Source: Pandoraea fibrosis
Lineage (GTDB): Bacteria > Pseudomonadota > Gammaproteobacteria > Burkholderiales > Burkholderiaceae
Assembly: GCF_000807775.2 (NCBI RefSeq)
Contig: NZ_CP047385.1
Span: 5,518,001-5,582,000 of the forward strand
Reading direction: 5' to 3'
DNA: 64,000 nucleotides
Shown here in pieces: positions 27,094 through 36,314 of this stretch; the first letter of the stretch is position 1; each line of letters begins with the position of its first letter. The notes beneath the pieces are model-generated. The model had not been told where the DNA came from, did not search any database, and worked only from the letters and a program-made list of their open reading frames with translations. A program made the position numbers and the translations under genes.

Positions 27094-30000
27094 TCAGCGC
27101 GTCGTCACCACCGGAATCCCCTTGAGCGACTTGCCGCTGCTGCGCGCATGCGCCAGCGCTTGCTCGACAGCGTCGCCGGTTGCGGGCGTCACATCGAGTC
27201 GCGCGGCAATCGTCGCCTCGACACGTTTGGCCATCGCCAGATTCGCGAGCTTCACATGACCGTAGCCGCGAATCTTCGCCGGGGCTTCCGCCAGGGCGAT
27301 CACGTCGGCCAGCGTGTCGGCCGTCAGGACAGCCAGCGCGCGTTCGATCGTTGTGCGGTAGTCCACGATCAACTGACGCTCCATACGGCGCTCCAGCGTG
27401 TAGCCGAAAACATCGAGCGCACCGCCGCGCAACCCACGCAGCTTCGCCATGCCACGCAGCACCGGCCACAGCCACGGCCCGATCGTCACCTTCTTCGGCA
27501 CGCCACCGTCCTTGCCGCGCGCGATGAGCGGGGGCGCCATGTGGAACTCGAGTCGGAAGTCGCGGCCCGGCTTGCCTTCGAACGTCTCGCCCAGTGAATC
27601 GGCGAACGCCGTCTGCGCATACAGACGCGCCACTTCGTACTCGTCCTTGTACGCCATCAGACGCGACAGTTGCTGGGCGACGGCACGCGACAGTCGGCCC
27701 GGTGCGCCCGACACACGCGTCTCGGCATCGGCGACCTGCTTCACGAAGCGCGCGAACTGCGCGGCATACCCGGCGCTCTGGTACTGTGTGAGCAGATCCA
27801 CGCGATGGGCGACGAGGGCGTCGAACGTCATGTCGTCGGCGACCGGGGCATGTACCGGCGCATGCGCCGACTTCGCCGTCGTCTCGGTCAACGCAGCCGG
27901 ATCGCCCGCGGCCAACCGTCCGATGGCCAACGCCAACTGGTTCATCGGCACCGCCACGTTGTTCAGTTCGATGGCACGTTGCAGCGCGTGCAGCGACACC
28001 GGCACCAGTCCCAGTTGCCATGCGAAGCCGAGCATGATGATGTTCGCACCCATCGTGTCGCCGAGGAAACGCTGCGCGAGCGCTTGCGCGTCGCAGGCGT
28101 CGAGCTTGGCGTTGCCAGCAGCGTGATGCATCTTCGCCAGCAGTGCGTCGGCATGGAGATTCGCGTCGGGGTTCTGCACGAACGTCGCGTTCGGGATCGC
28201 GTGCGTGTTGACAACCACGCGCGTGCGGTCGCGGCGCACGGTTTGCAGCGCGTCGGCGCTGGCGCCCACGACCATGTCGCAGGCGAGCAGCACATCGGCC
28301 TGTTGCGTGTCGATACGCACCTGATTGAGCGCTTGCGGCGTGTTGGCGAAGCGCACGAACGACAGCACGGCGCCGCCCTTCTGTGCAAAGCCCATGAAGT
28401 CGAGCACCGAAGCGCTCTTGCCTTCGAGATGCGCGGCCATCGTGATAAGGGCGCCGATCGTCACCACACCGGTGCCGCCCACGCCCGTGACCATGATGTC
28501 GAATGGTGCGTCGCCGGCGAGTGCGGTCGGTTGCGGCAGCGCGTTCAGACGCCCTTCGAATGCCGCCTGATCGAATGCGGCGGCCAGCGCCTTCTTCAAC
28601 TGCGCGCCCTTGACCGACACGAAGCTCGGACAGAAGCCGTTCACGCAGGAGAAGTCCTTGTTGCACGACGATTGGTCGATGCGGCGCTTGCGCCCCATCG
28701 CCGTTTCCACCGGCTCGACCGACAGGCAGTTCGACGCCACGCCGCAGTCACCACAACCTTCACACACGGCTTCGTTGATGAACAGACGGCGATCCGGATT
28801 CGGGAATTCGTTTTTCTTCCGACGGCGACGCTTCTCGGCCGCACACGTCTGATCGTAGATGAGCACGGTCGCGCCGGGAATCTCGCGCAATTCGCGCTGC
28901 ACGGCGTCGAGTTCGCTACGGTGATGGAACGTCGTGCCCTTCGGGAACTGCCCTTCGTGACCGATGTACTTCTCGGGTTCGTCGCTCACCACCACGAGTT
29001 TCGCGATGCCTTCGGCCTCGACCTGACGCGCAATCTGGGGCACCGAAATCGAGCCGTCCACCGGCTGGCCGCCGGTCATCGCCACGGCGTCGTTGTAGAG
29101 AATCTTGTAGGTGATGTTCGCCTTCGACGCCACCGCCTGACGAATTGCCAGCAGACCGGAGTGGAAGTACGTGCCGTCACCCAGATTCTGGAAGACGTGC
29201 GCACGTTTGGTGAAATGCGAATGCGCGGCCCAATCCACCCCTTCGCCGCCCATCTGAATCAGCCCCGTGGTGTCGCGGTCCATCCACGACGCCATGAAGT
29301 GGCAGCCGATGCCCGCTTGCGCGATGGAGCCTTCCGGCACCTTCGTCGACGTGTTGTGCGGACAGCCCGAACAGAAATACGGCACACGACGCACGCCGTC
29401 TGCCGCATTCGACAGGATCTCGTGCGCCACGAGATCGACCACGCGTTCGCGACGATCCAGCGCCGGACGATGCTTCGCCAGCCACTCGGCGAATACCGGC
29501 AATACGCGCGACGGACGCAGCTCGCCCAATGCGGAGAGCAGCGCACGGCCGTCGGCGTCGGTCTTGCCCAGCACGATCGGACGCGTGCCCGTGGTGCGGT
29601 TGTAGAGGTACTGCTTGACCTGCTGCTCGACGACCGGGCCCTTCTCCTCGATCACGAGAATTTCCTTCAGACCGGCGACGAAGGTGTCCAGACGCGACAT
29701 GTCGAGCGGGAACGACAACCCCACCTTGTAGATGCGCACACCGGCCGCGGCGAGATCGTCGACGGTGATATCCAGACGGCGCAGCGTCTCCATCAGGTCG
29801 AGATGCGCCTTGCCGCACGTCACGATACCGATGTCGGCGTCCGGCGCCGGGGCGATCCACTTGTCGATGCTGTTCACGCGGGAGAAGGCACGCACGGCTT
29901 CGAGCTTGTCGGCCAGACGCGCCTCCAGTGCGAGGCTCGGCAGATCGGGCCAGCGGTTGTGCAAGCCGCCTGCGGGCGCAACGTAATCGAGCGGCTCGAC

Positions 30001-30711
30001 CCAGTCCGTGCGAATCTTGTCGAGATCGACGGTACCGCGCGACTCGACCGTCTCGGAGATCGCCTTGAGGCCCGCCCAGGCGCCCGAGAAACGCGACAGC
30101 GCATAGCCGTAGAGCCCGAATTCGACGAGTTCGCCAATGTCGGCCGGATTGAGCACGGGCATGCTCCACGACATCATCGTGAAGTCGCTCTGATGGGGCA
30201 TCGACGACGACACGCAGCCGTGATCGTCACCCGCCACCACCAGCACCCCGCCGTGACGGGAGGCACCGTAGGCGTTGCCATGCTTGAGTGCATCGCCTGC
30301 ACGGTCTACGCCCGGGCCTTTGCCGTACCACATGCCGAATACGCCCTCGACAGTGCGCTCAGGGTCGGCTTCCACGCGTTGCGTGCCCATCACGGCCGTG
30401 CCGCCCAACTCTTCGTTGATCGCCGGCAGGAACTTGACGTTGGCCGCATCGAGCAGCTTCTTCGCCTTCCACAACTGCTGATCGACACCCCCGAGCGGCG
30501 AGCCGCGATACCCGCTGATGAAACCCGCCGTGTTCATGCCGCGCGCAGCATCGAGCTGGTGCTGCATCAGCAGAATGCGCACGAGCGCCTGCGTGCCGGT
30601 GAGGAAAATCTGACCTCGACTGGCCGTGAGCGCGTCGGAGAGCTGGTAGTCGGGATGGGCCAGCGGGTTGGCCGTCGGCGTCGCAAGCGCGGCGCGCATG
30701 GGGGCATTCAT
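27094..30711 (-). CDS. Indolepyruvate ferredoxin oxidoreductase, fused alpha-beta form
   Basis: A 1205-residue enzyme that oxidatively decarboxylates aryl pyruvates such as indolepyruvate to the acyl-CoA, passing electrons to ferredoxin. Both subunits are in one chain. The N-terminal pyrimidine-binding part includes MNTAGFISGYRGSPLGGVDQQ. The thiamine-diphosphate part near residue 510 contains GDGTYFHSG and YNDAVAMTGGQPVDG. A ferredoxin-like Cys cluster is near 650 (CEGCGDCG, then SCNKDFSC). The gamma-type domain is near 743 (VTGVGGTGVVTIGAL). The start at 30711 has AGGAGA upstream. It is divergent from an Lrp-type regulator, the usual arrangement for this enzyme in Burkholderiales. The likely role is aromatic amino-acid catabolism. 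Confidence 0.94.
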   Translation of the reverse strand: MNAPMRAALATPTANPLAHPDYQLSDALTASRGQIFLTGTQALVRILLMQHQLDAARGMNTAGFISGYRGSPLGGVDQQLWKAKKLLDAANVKFLPAINEELGGTAVMGTQRVEADPERTVEGVFGMWYGKGPGVDRAGDALKHGNAYGASRHGGVLVVAGDDHGCVSSSMPHQSDFTMMSWSMPVLNPADIGELVEFGLYGYALSRFSGAWAGLKAISETVESRGTVDLDKIRTDWVEPLDYVAPAGGLHNRWPDLPSLALEARLADKLEAVRAFSRVNSIDKWIAPAPDADIGIVTCGKAHLDLMETLRRLDITVDDLAAAGVRIYKVGLSFPLDMSRLDTFVAGLKEILVIEEKGPVVEQQVKQYLYNRTTGTRPIVLGKTDADGRALLSALGELRPSRVLPVFAEWLAKHRPALDRRERVVDLVAHEILSNAADGVRRVPYFCSGCPHNTSTKVPEGSIAQAGIGCHFMASWMDRDTTGLIQMGGEGVDWAAHSHFTKRAHVFQNLGDGTYFHSGLLAIRQAVASKANITYKILYNDAVAMTGGQPVDGSISVPQIARQVEAEGIAKLVVVSDEPEKYIGHEGQFPKGTTFHHRSELDAVQRELREIPGATVLIYDQTCAAEKRRRRKKNEFPNPDRRLFINEAVCEGCGDCGVASNCLSVEPVETAMGRKRRIDQSSCNKDFSCVNGFCPSFVSVKGAQLKKALAAAFDQAAFEGRLNALPQPTALAGDAPFDIMVTGVGGTGVVTIGALITMAAHLEGKSASVLDFMGFAQKGGAVLSFVRFANTPQALNQVRIDTQQADVLLACDMVVGASADALQTVRRDRTRVVVNTHAIPNATFVQNPDANLHADALLAKMHHAAGNAKLDACDAQALAQRFLGDTMGANIIMLGFAWQLGLVPVSLHALQRAIELNNVAVPMNQLALAIGRLAAGDPAALTETTAKSAHAPVHAPVADDMTFDALVAHRVDLLTQYQSAGYAAQFARFVKQVADAETRVSGAPGRLSRAVAQQLSRLMAYKDEYEVARLYAQTAFADSLGETFEGKPGRDFRLEFHMAPPLIARGKDGGVPKKVTIGPWLWPVLRGMAKLRGLRGGALDVFGYTLERRMERQLIVDYRTTIERALAVLTADTLADVIALAEAPAKIRGYGHVKLANLAMAKRVEATIAARLDVTPATGDAVEQALAHARSSGKSLKGIPVVTTR

Positions 30712-30935
30712 TGGGTATCTCCTGATCCCCGTGACCGGTACGTCACCCATGGCGATCGTGCGTCGGCCGTGCTTCGGGGGCATTTGTTCTGTTCGTCTCA
30801 ACGCACTTGCCGCATAGCGCGGGCACGCATTGGTATGCAAGCAGTGTATGGGGAGGCAGGAGAAAGATTTTTACTATTTCACTCCGTTTGGCGCACAATA
30901 AGAAACGTTCATTTCGCAAAAGGCGATTTTAAGAA
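30712..30935. promoter_or_regulatory. Divergent promoter region of the oxidoreductase and lrp-type genes
   Basis: A 224-base gap that becomes AT-rich near 30864-30935 (TTTTTACTATTTCACTCC and GCACAATAAGAAACG). Lrp-type sites are AT-rich and degenerate, so this is the probable binding area; no exact site can be fixed by eye. Confidence 0.45.
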
Positions 30936-31397
30936 ATGGAATTACTCGATAACTTTGCCCGGCAGATCTTGCGTCTGTTACAGATCGACTCGCGCCGCTC
31001 GGCGCAGGAACTCTCCGAAAACGTGGGCCTATCGGCCACCCCCTGCTGGCGGCGCATCAAGGACATGGAACAAAGCGGCGTGATCCAGCGCTACACGGTA
31101 CTGCTCGACCGGGAAAAGCTGGGCCTGCACGTGTGCGCGTTGGCGCATGTGCAACTCACGCGCCACACCGAAGGCGGCACGGAACAGTTCGAGCGGGAAA
31201 TCCGCACCTGCCCGGAAGTGACCGAGTGCTACAGCACCACGGGCGAAGCCGACTACATCCTCAAGATCGTGGCGCCGGACATCAAAGCCTACGACGCGTT
31301 TCTGCACGAACACATCTTCCGCTTGCCCGCCGTCGCCAACGTGAAAACGAGCGTCGTGCTGCGCGAAATCAAGTTCGATACCAGCCTGCCGATCTGA
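30936..31397 (+). CDS. Lrp/AsnC-family regulator adjacent to the indolepyruvate oxidoreductase
   Basis: A 153-residue Lrp-type regulator: an N-terminal helix-turn-helix (MELLDNFARQILRLLQIDSRRSAQELSENVGLSATPCWRRIKDME) and a C-terminal RAM effector domain (VTECYSTTGEADYILKIVAPDIKAY). Its divergent orientation to the oxidoreductase gene suggests that it activates that gene in response to an amino acid, a common layout for this pair. The start at 30936 is the first ATG after the AT-rich control region. Confidence 0.93.
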   Translation: MELLDNFARQILRLLQIDSRRSAQELSENVGLSATPCWRRIKDMEQSGVIQRYTVLLDREKLGLHVCALAHVQLTRHTEGGTEQFEREIRTCPEVTECYSTTGEADYILKIVAPDIKAYDAFLHEHIFRLPAVANVKTSVVLREIKFDTSLPI

Positions 31398-31447
31398 TGC
31401 GATCCTTTCCCCACATTCCCAATTGTTGACATTGCACGACGACCCAC

Positions 31448-31496
31448 TTGACGTGCCGGTCTTTCTCCCGTAAAAATGCAAATGATTCTCATTTAA
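31448..31496 (+). promoter_or_regulatory. Fur-controlled promoter of the haem uptake operon
   Basis: A sigma70-type promoter TTGACG (31448-31453), 17-base spacer, TAAAAA (31471-31476), overlapped downstream by a near-consensus Fur box at 31478-31496 whose core AAATGATTCTCATTT is a 7-1-7 palindrome. With iron, Fur would cover the start site and shut off hmuRSTUV. The distance to the hmuR start is about 165 bases. Confidence 0.85.
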
Positions 31497-31661
31497 GTTC
31501 TTCGTCCCAAGGCCGAATATCCGCGGCCGGGTGGCACGAGATTTTTCGCCAGCCGCGCCTGCCAGCGTGTTCGTCAGCGTCGATCACGACGCTGCCTACA
31601 CGCCGATTGCTACGAGCGCTCGCCAGCCAGAAACGGGGTTTTCTAGTACTGGGAGCCAGCA

Positions 31662-34124
31662 GTGAAGCAGTCGTCGAGCGGCGGGGGCCGCGCCTTTGTC
31701 ATGTCCACGCGCCGGGAATACGGCGCCAACGGTTCGATCCGCGCCATGCGTGGCAACGGAAATCGGGCCGAAGACTCGCAACGCCAATCGGCGCGCGAGC
31801 CACGTCGGCGTCTGCACCCGCTTGCAGGCGCGGTGCTTGCCGCGTTCTGGTTGCCTGCCGCGTTTGCTCAGCAGGCGCCGGTCGAGGGCTCTACGCCACC
31901 GGTCCAACCGGTCAAACAGACCCAGACGCTCCAACTCGCGCAGCTATCGCCCGGCGCACCGTTGCAGCTCGCCGAAGCCAATCTTCGTGAGGTGAACGTG
32001 ACGGCGACGCGCACGCCCACCGAGGCGGAACGCACACCGGCGTCCATTTCGGTCATTACCGATCAGGATCTCGAGGAGCAGCAGGCGCAAGACATCAAGG
32101 AAGCGCTGCGCTACGAGCCGGGCGTCACGGTGCGTCGCGCGCCGTATCGCCCCGCGTCGGCCGCCGCCGGTGGCGGTCGCGACGGCAATTCGAGCATCAA
32201 TATCCGTGGCCTCGAAGGCAACCGCGTGGCGCTGTTCGAAGACGGCATCCGGATGCCCTCCTCGTACTCGTTCGGCCCGCTCGAAGCCGGCCGTGGCGAC
32301 TACATGAGCATGGACCTGCTGCGCCGCATCGAAATCCTGCGCGGCCCGGCATCGTCGCTGTACGGCAGCGACGGCCTCACCGGTGTCGTCAACTTCCTCA
32401 CCAAAGACCCGCAAGACCTGCTCGACGTGTTCGGCAAGTCGACCTACTTCTCGCTGCGCCCGTACTACAACTCCATGGACCGGAGCTTCGGCACCACCGC
32501 GCAGGCAGCGTGGGGGGGCGAGCAGTGGCAGGGCATGGTGATCATCGACGGCAACAAGGGACACGAACTCGACGGCAAGGGCACCAACAACTCGGCCAGC
32601 ACGTCGCGCACGACCGCCAACCCTCAGGACAGCAACGGCGACTCGGTGCTCGGCAAACTGGTCTTCAAGGCCACGCCAAGCTCGACGTTCAAACTCACGG
32701 GCGAGACCGTGCGCCGCCGCGTGGACTCCAACGTGCTGTCGGCCGTCAACCCGCCAACGACGCTGGGTCTGAACACGAGCGACCGTCTCGAGCGTAATCG
32801 CGTCAGCCTCGATTACGACTTCAACGACGCCACGCAGACCTACGTCCAGAACGCGCACGCCCTGCTGTACTTCCAGGACGCGAAGAACAGCCAGTACGCC
32901 TACGAGAAACGCACCGCAGGGGACCGCACGCGCGACAACACGTACAAGGAGCGCACGGTCGGCGGCTCGCTGCAAGCGCAAAGCAACTTCGCGACCGGCC
33001 CGCTCACGCACAAGCTCGTGTACGGCACCGACGCGAGCCTCGCGTACATCACCAGCTATCGCAACGGCACCGTGCCGGGGGTGGGCGAATCGTTCCCGAA
33101 CAAGGCGTTCCCCGACACCGACTACACCCTGTTCGGCGCGTATTTGCAGGACGAGATTCGCTACGGCGCGCTCACGGTGACGCCGGGCATTCGCTACGAC
33201 GCCTACTGGCTCTCGCCGAAGCAGAACGATCCGCTGTACGTTTCCCAAACCAGCTCGGGCGCCCGTGTTCAACCGACGTCGTCGAACGACTCGGCGTTCT
33301 CGCCGCGTCTGGCGATCATGTACGAGATCGCGCCGTCGCTGATTCCGTATGTGCAATACGCACGCGGCTTCCGCACGCCGACGCCGGATCAGGTCAACAA
33401 CGGCTTCTCGAATCCGATCTTCGGCTACATGTCGATCGCGAATCCGAACCTCAAGCCCGAGACGAGCGACACGTTCGAACTGGGGCTGCGCGGACGCCTG
33501 GCCACCACGCTCGGCCCGGTCACGTACAGCACGGCAGTCTTCGCGGGTAACTACCGCAACTTCATCTCGCAGCAGAACATCAGCGGCTCGGGCCGTCCGA
33601 ACGATCCGCTCATCTATCAGTACGTGAACTTCAGCCGTGCCCGGATTCAGGGCTGGGAAGGCCGCGCCACGTGGGCCCTCAAGGGCGGCGTGACGTTGCG
33701 CACCGCCATGGCCTACACGCATGGCACCACGCAGGACAACGGCGGCGCCGATCAGCCGCTCAATACCGTCAACCCGTTCTCGATGGTGCTCGGCGTGCGT
33801 TACGAGCCGAACAGCACGTGGTTCGCGCAAGCCGATCTGCTCTTCCAGGCCGCCAAGTCGCAAGGTCAGATCGCGAAGACCTGCACGTCGGGCACGCAGC
33901 AGAACCAGAACTGCTGGGCCCCCCCGTCGTCGATCGTGCTCGATCTGTCGGGCGGCTATCACATCAACAAGAACGCCACGCTTTACGCGGGCGTCTACAA
34001 CGTGTTCGACCGCAAGTACTGGAACTGGTCGGATGTGCGCAACATCGCCGATAACTCGACCGTCAAGGACGCGTATTCGGCACCGGGCCGCAGCGTGGCT
34101 GTGAGCCTGAAGCTCCAGTACTGA
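31662..34124 (+). CDS. hmuR: TonB-dependent haem/haemoglobin receptor
   Basis: An 820-residue outer-membrane receptor. The GTG start at 31662 has GGGAG 6 bases upstream and gives a long N-terminal stretch of about 47 residues before the signal-peptide core (LHPLAGAVLAAFWLPAAFAQ); starts at 31701 or 31746 would shorten it. The plug domain begins near NVTATRTPTEAERTPASISV and includes IEILRGPASSLYGSDGLTGVV. The barrel carries the haem-receptor motifs FRTPTPDQVNNGF near residue 568 and NPNLKPET near 594, and ends with the outer-membrane tail VSLKLQY. It heads a Fur-controlled operon encoding periplasmic and inner-membrane haem transport. Confidence 0.95.
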   Translation: MKQSSSGGGRAFVMSTRREYGANGSIRAMRGNGNRAEDSQRQSAREPRRRLHPLAGAVLAAFWLPAAFAQQAPVEGSTPPVQPVKQTQTLQLAQLSPGAPLQLAEANLREVNVTATRTPTEAERTPASISVITDQDLEEQQAQDIKEALRYEPGVTVRRAPYRPASAAAGGGRDGNSSINIRGLEGNRVALFEDGIRMPSSYSFGPLEAGRGDYMSMDLLRRIEILRGPASSLYGSDGLTGVVNFLTKDPQDLLDVFGKSTYFSLRPYYNSMDRSFGTTAQAAWGGEQWQGMVIIDGNKGHELDGKGTNNSASTSRTTANPQDSNGDSVLGKLVFKATPSSTFKLTGETVRRRVDSNVLSAVNPPTTLGLNTSDRLERNRVSLDYDFNDATQTYVQNAHALLYFQDAKNSQYAYEKRTAGDRTRDNTYKERTVGGSLQAQSNFATGPLTHKLVYGTDASLAYITSYRNGTVPGVGESFPNKAFPDTDYTLFGAYLQDEIRYGALTVTPGIRYDAYWLSPKQNDPLYVSQTSSGARVQPTSSNDSAFSPRLAIMYEIAPSLIPYVQYARGFRTPTPDQVNNGFSNPIFGYMSIANPNLKPETSDTFELGLRGRLATTLGPVTYSTAVFAGNYRNFISQQNISGSGRPNDPLIYQYVNFSRARIQGWEGRATWALKGGVTLRTAMAYTHGTTQDNGGADQPLNTVNPFSMVLGVRYEPNSTWFAQADLLFQAAKSQGQIAKTCTSGTQQNQNCWAPPSSIVLDLSGGYHINKNATLYAGVYNVFDRKYWNWSDVRNIADNSTVKDAYSAPGRSVAVSLKLQY

Positions 34125-34233
34125 TGCCACGCATCGATTGTCAGAACCGCGCCGGCGCGCCCGTACTTCGTCAGTTCGACGCCCGCCGGCGCATGCCAGC
34201 CACTGCCAGCAAACCCGCAACAAAGGACTCGCC

Positions 34234-35352
34234 ATGATGAACGCTCAAAACGCCACCTCCGCCGCCCGTCCGGCATTCCCCGCGCTCGCCGATGTCACCC
34301 GTCTGCGCAGCGAATTCCAACGTGTCAAGACCGAACAGAACCTGCGCGACCGTGATGCCGCCGCCGCGCTGGGGGTGTCCGAAGGCGAGACGGTTGCCGC
34401 TTTCGTCGGCGAGCACGTTGTGCGTCTGCGCCCGGAATTCACCGAGATCGTCGAAGCACTGCCCGCACTCGGCCGCGTCATGGCGCTCACGCGCAACAAC
34501 GCTGCGGTTCACGAAAAGGATGGTCAGTACGAGAAGCTCTCGCACACCGGCACGATCGGCCTCGGTCTGGGCAAGGACCTCGACCTGCGCATCTTCTATC
34601 ACCAGTGGGCCTTCGGTTACGCCGTCGAGACGCCTGCGGAAAACGGCCCGCGCCGCTCGTTGCAATTCTTCGACAAGGCCGGCACGGCGGTGCACAAGAT
34701 GTTCCTGCGCGAGCACAGCGATGTCGCGGCGTTCGAGGCACTCGTGGCGCGTTTTCGTGCCGATGATCAGACTCCCGGTGAGCACGTTGTCGCGGCCGGT
34801 GCGCCCAAGGCGGAAACGCCCGACGCCGACATCGATGTCGCCGGGTTCCAGCGCGACTGGCTCGCCATGACTGACACGCATCAGTTCTTCGACATGCTCA
34901 AGCGTTACGGCGTGTCGCGTGCGCAGGCCTTGCGTCTGGCGCCCGGAGGTCATGCCCGCAAGGTGCCTGCCGCTTCCGTGCGCACGTTGCTTGACGACGC
35001 TGCAGGCACCGGTCTGCCGATCATGGTGTTCGTAGGTAACGCCGGCATGATTCAGATCCACACCGGCCCCGTCAAAAACATTCGCGTGATGGGGCCGTGG
35101 GTCAATGTGCTCGATCCGGGCTTCAACCTGCATCTGCGCGAAGACCTCGTCGACACGGCGTGGGTCGTGCGCAAGCCGACGTCTGACGGCATCGTCTCGT
35201 CGCTCGAACTGCTCGACACCTCGGGCATGGTCATCGCCATGTTCTTCGGTGAGCGCAAGCCGGGTCAGGCCGAACGCGAAGACTGGCGCGAGACGCTGGT
35301 GCGCGTGGAGGGTGCCGCAGGTTCGGATGACGTAGCGGAGGCAACGGCGTGA
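34234..35352 (+). CDS. hmuS: Haem-degrading / haem-trafficking protein HmuS
   Basis: A 372-residue cytoplasmic HemS/HmuS-family protein, which binds imported haem and releases or passes on its iron. The family consists of two repeated halves, seen here as VMALTRNNAAVHEKDGQYE and LPIMVFVGNAGMIQIHTGPVKNI, each followed by FYHQWAFGYAVE-like and DLVDTAWVVRKPTSDG segments. The start ATG at 34234 follows AAAGGA. The stop overlaps the hmuT start (GTGA), which indicates tight coupling. Confidence 0.94.
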   Translation: MMNAQNATSAARPAFPALADVTRLRSEFQRVKTEQNLRDRDAAAALGVSEGETVAAFVGEHVVRLRPEFTEIVEALPALGRVMALTRNNAAVHEKDGQYEKLSHTGTIGLGLGKDLDLRIFYHQWAFGYAVETPAENGPRRSLQFFDKAGTAVHKMFLREHSDVAAFEALVARFRADDQTPGEHVVAAGAPKAETPDADIDVAGFQRDWLAMTDTHQFFDMLKRYGVSRAQALRLAPGGHARKVPAASVRTLLDDAAGTGLPIMVFVGNAGMIQIHTGPVKNIRVMGPWVNVLDPGFNLHLREDLVDTAWVVRKPTSDGIVSSLELLDTSGMVIAMFFGERKPGQAEREDWRETLVRVEGAAGSDDVAEATA

Positions 35353-36314
35353 ACGAGCCATACAAGCCACTCGAGACATTCGGCATGCGCGGCACTTCGC
35401 GTCGCGCGCTGCTGAGCGGGGGCGCTGCGCTGGCCGCTGGCGCGTGGCTGGGCACGCTCGTGCCGGCGACGCTGGCCAACGCGGCCAATGCTGACACCTC
35501 GGGCAAGACGGCCAAGTCCGATCAGAACGGCCCCAGACGCGTGGTCGTCGCCGGCGGCGCGCTCACCGAGATCGTGTATGCGCTCGGTGCACAGGACCGT
35601 GTGATCGCCAACGATCTGACCAGCCTGTATCCGGAGGCCGCCACCAAGCTGCCGAAGATCGGCTATCTGCGCACGCTCTCGGCGGAGGGCGTGTTGTCGC
35701 TGCATCCCGATCTGCTGCTGGCGGGCGCGGAAGCCGGCCCACCCAACGTGCTGTCGCAGATCGCGGCGGCCGGGGTTCCGGTCAAGCGCTTCACACACGG
35801 CTACACCGCCGAACTGGTGCGCGACAACATTCGCGACGTGGCCGCAGCGCTGCGTATCAGCGACGCCGGTGTTCGCGTCACGAACCGCTTTACGTCGGAC
35901 TGGCTGCGGATTCGCGACCAGATCGAACAACGCTACGGCATCCAGCGACGTCCGCGCGTGCTGTTCATCCTCGGCCATACGGGCAATCAGGTGATGGTCG
36001 CGGGGCAGGACACCGCGGCCGACGCCATGCTCGCGTATGCCGGTGCCGAAAACGCGTTGCGCGGCTTCAACGGCTACCGCCCGCTCACGGCGGAAGCCGC
36101 CGTCGCGGCGCAGCCCGACGTGCTGCTCACGACCACGACCGGCCCGTCGTCCGCCGACCCTACGGCAGCCCTGCTCGCGCAGCCGGGCCTGGCGAACACG
36201 CCCGCAGGACGCGCCAAACGCGTGGTGAGCTTCGACGCGCTGTATCTGCTCGGCTTCGGTCCGCGCCTGCCGCAGGCGGTGGCCGATCTCGCGCAGCGCG
36301 TGCACACCGCGTAA
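35349..36314 (+). CDS. hmuT: Periplasmic haem-binding protein HmuT
   Basis: A 321-residue class III binding protein that carries haem from the outer-membrane receptor to the ABC permease. It starts with GTG overlapping hmuS by four bases. The N-terminus has a twin-arginine-like signal (TSRRALLSGGAALAAGAWLG, twin Arg near 18-19), unusual since many HmuT use Sec. The mature domain starts RRVVVAGGALTEIVYALGA, with the haem-family segment DLTSLYPEAATKLPKIGYLR, whose Tyr is the usual ligand, and LSLHPDLLLAGAEAGPP. Confidence 0.93.
   Translation: MNEPYKPLETFGMRGTSRRALLSGGAALAAGAWLGTLVPATLANAANADTSGKTAKSDQNGPRRVVVAGGALTEIVYALGAQDRVIANDLTSLYPEAATKLPKIGYLRTLSAEGVLSLHPDLLLAGAEAGPPNVLSQIAAAGVPVKRFTHGYTAELVRDNIRDVAAALRISDAGVRVTNRFTSDWLRIRDQIEQRYGIQRRPRVLFILGHTGNQVMVAGQDTAADAMLAYAGAENALRGFNGYRPLTAEAAVAAQPDVLLTTTTGPSSADPTAALLAQPGLANTPAGRAKRVVSFDALYLLGFGPRLPQAVADLAQRVHTA

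Noticed and set aside
27670..31083. An 1137-residue plus-strand open frame
   Set aside because: It lies antisense to the indolepyruvate oxidoreductase and has the His/Arg-rich composition of a shadow frame.
31944..34235. A 763-residue minus-strand open frame
   Set aside because: It is antisense to the hmuR receptor gene, whose TonB-receptor motifs are unambiguous.
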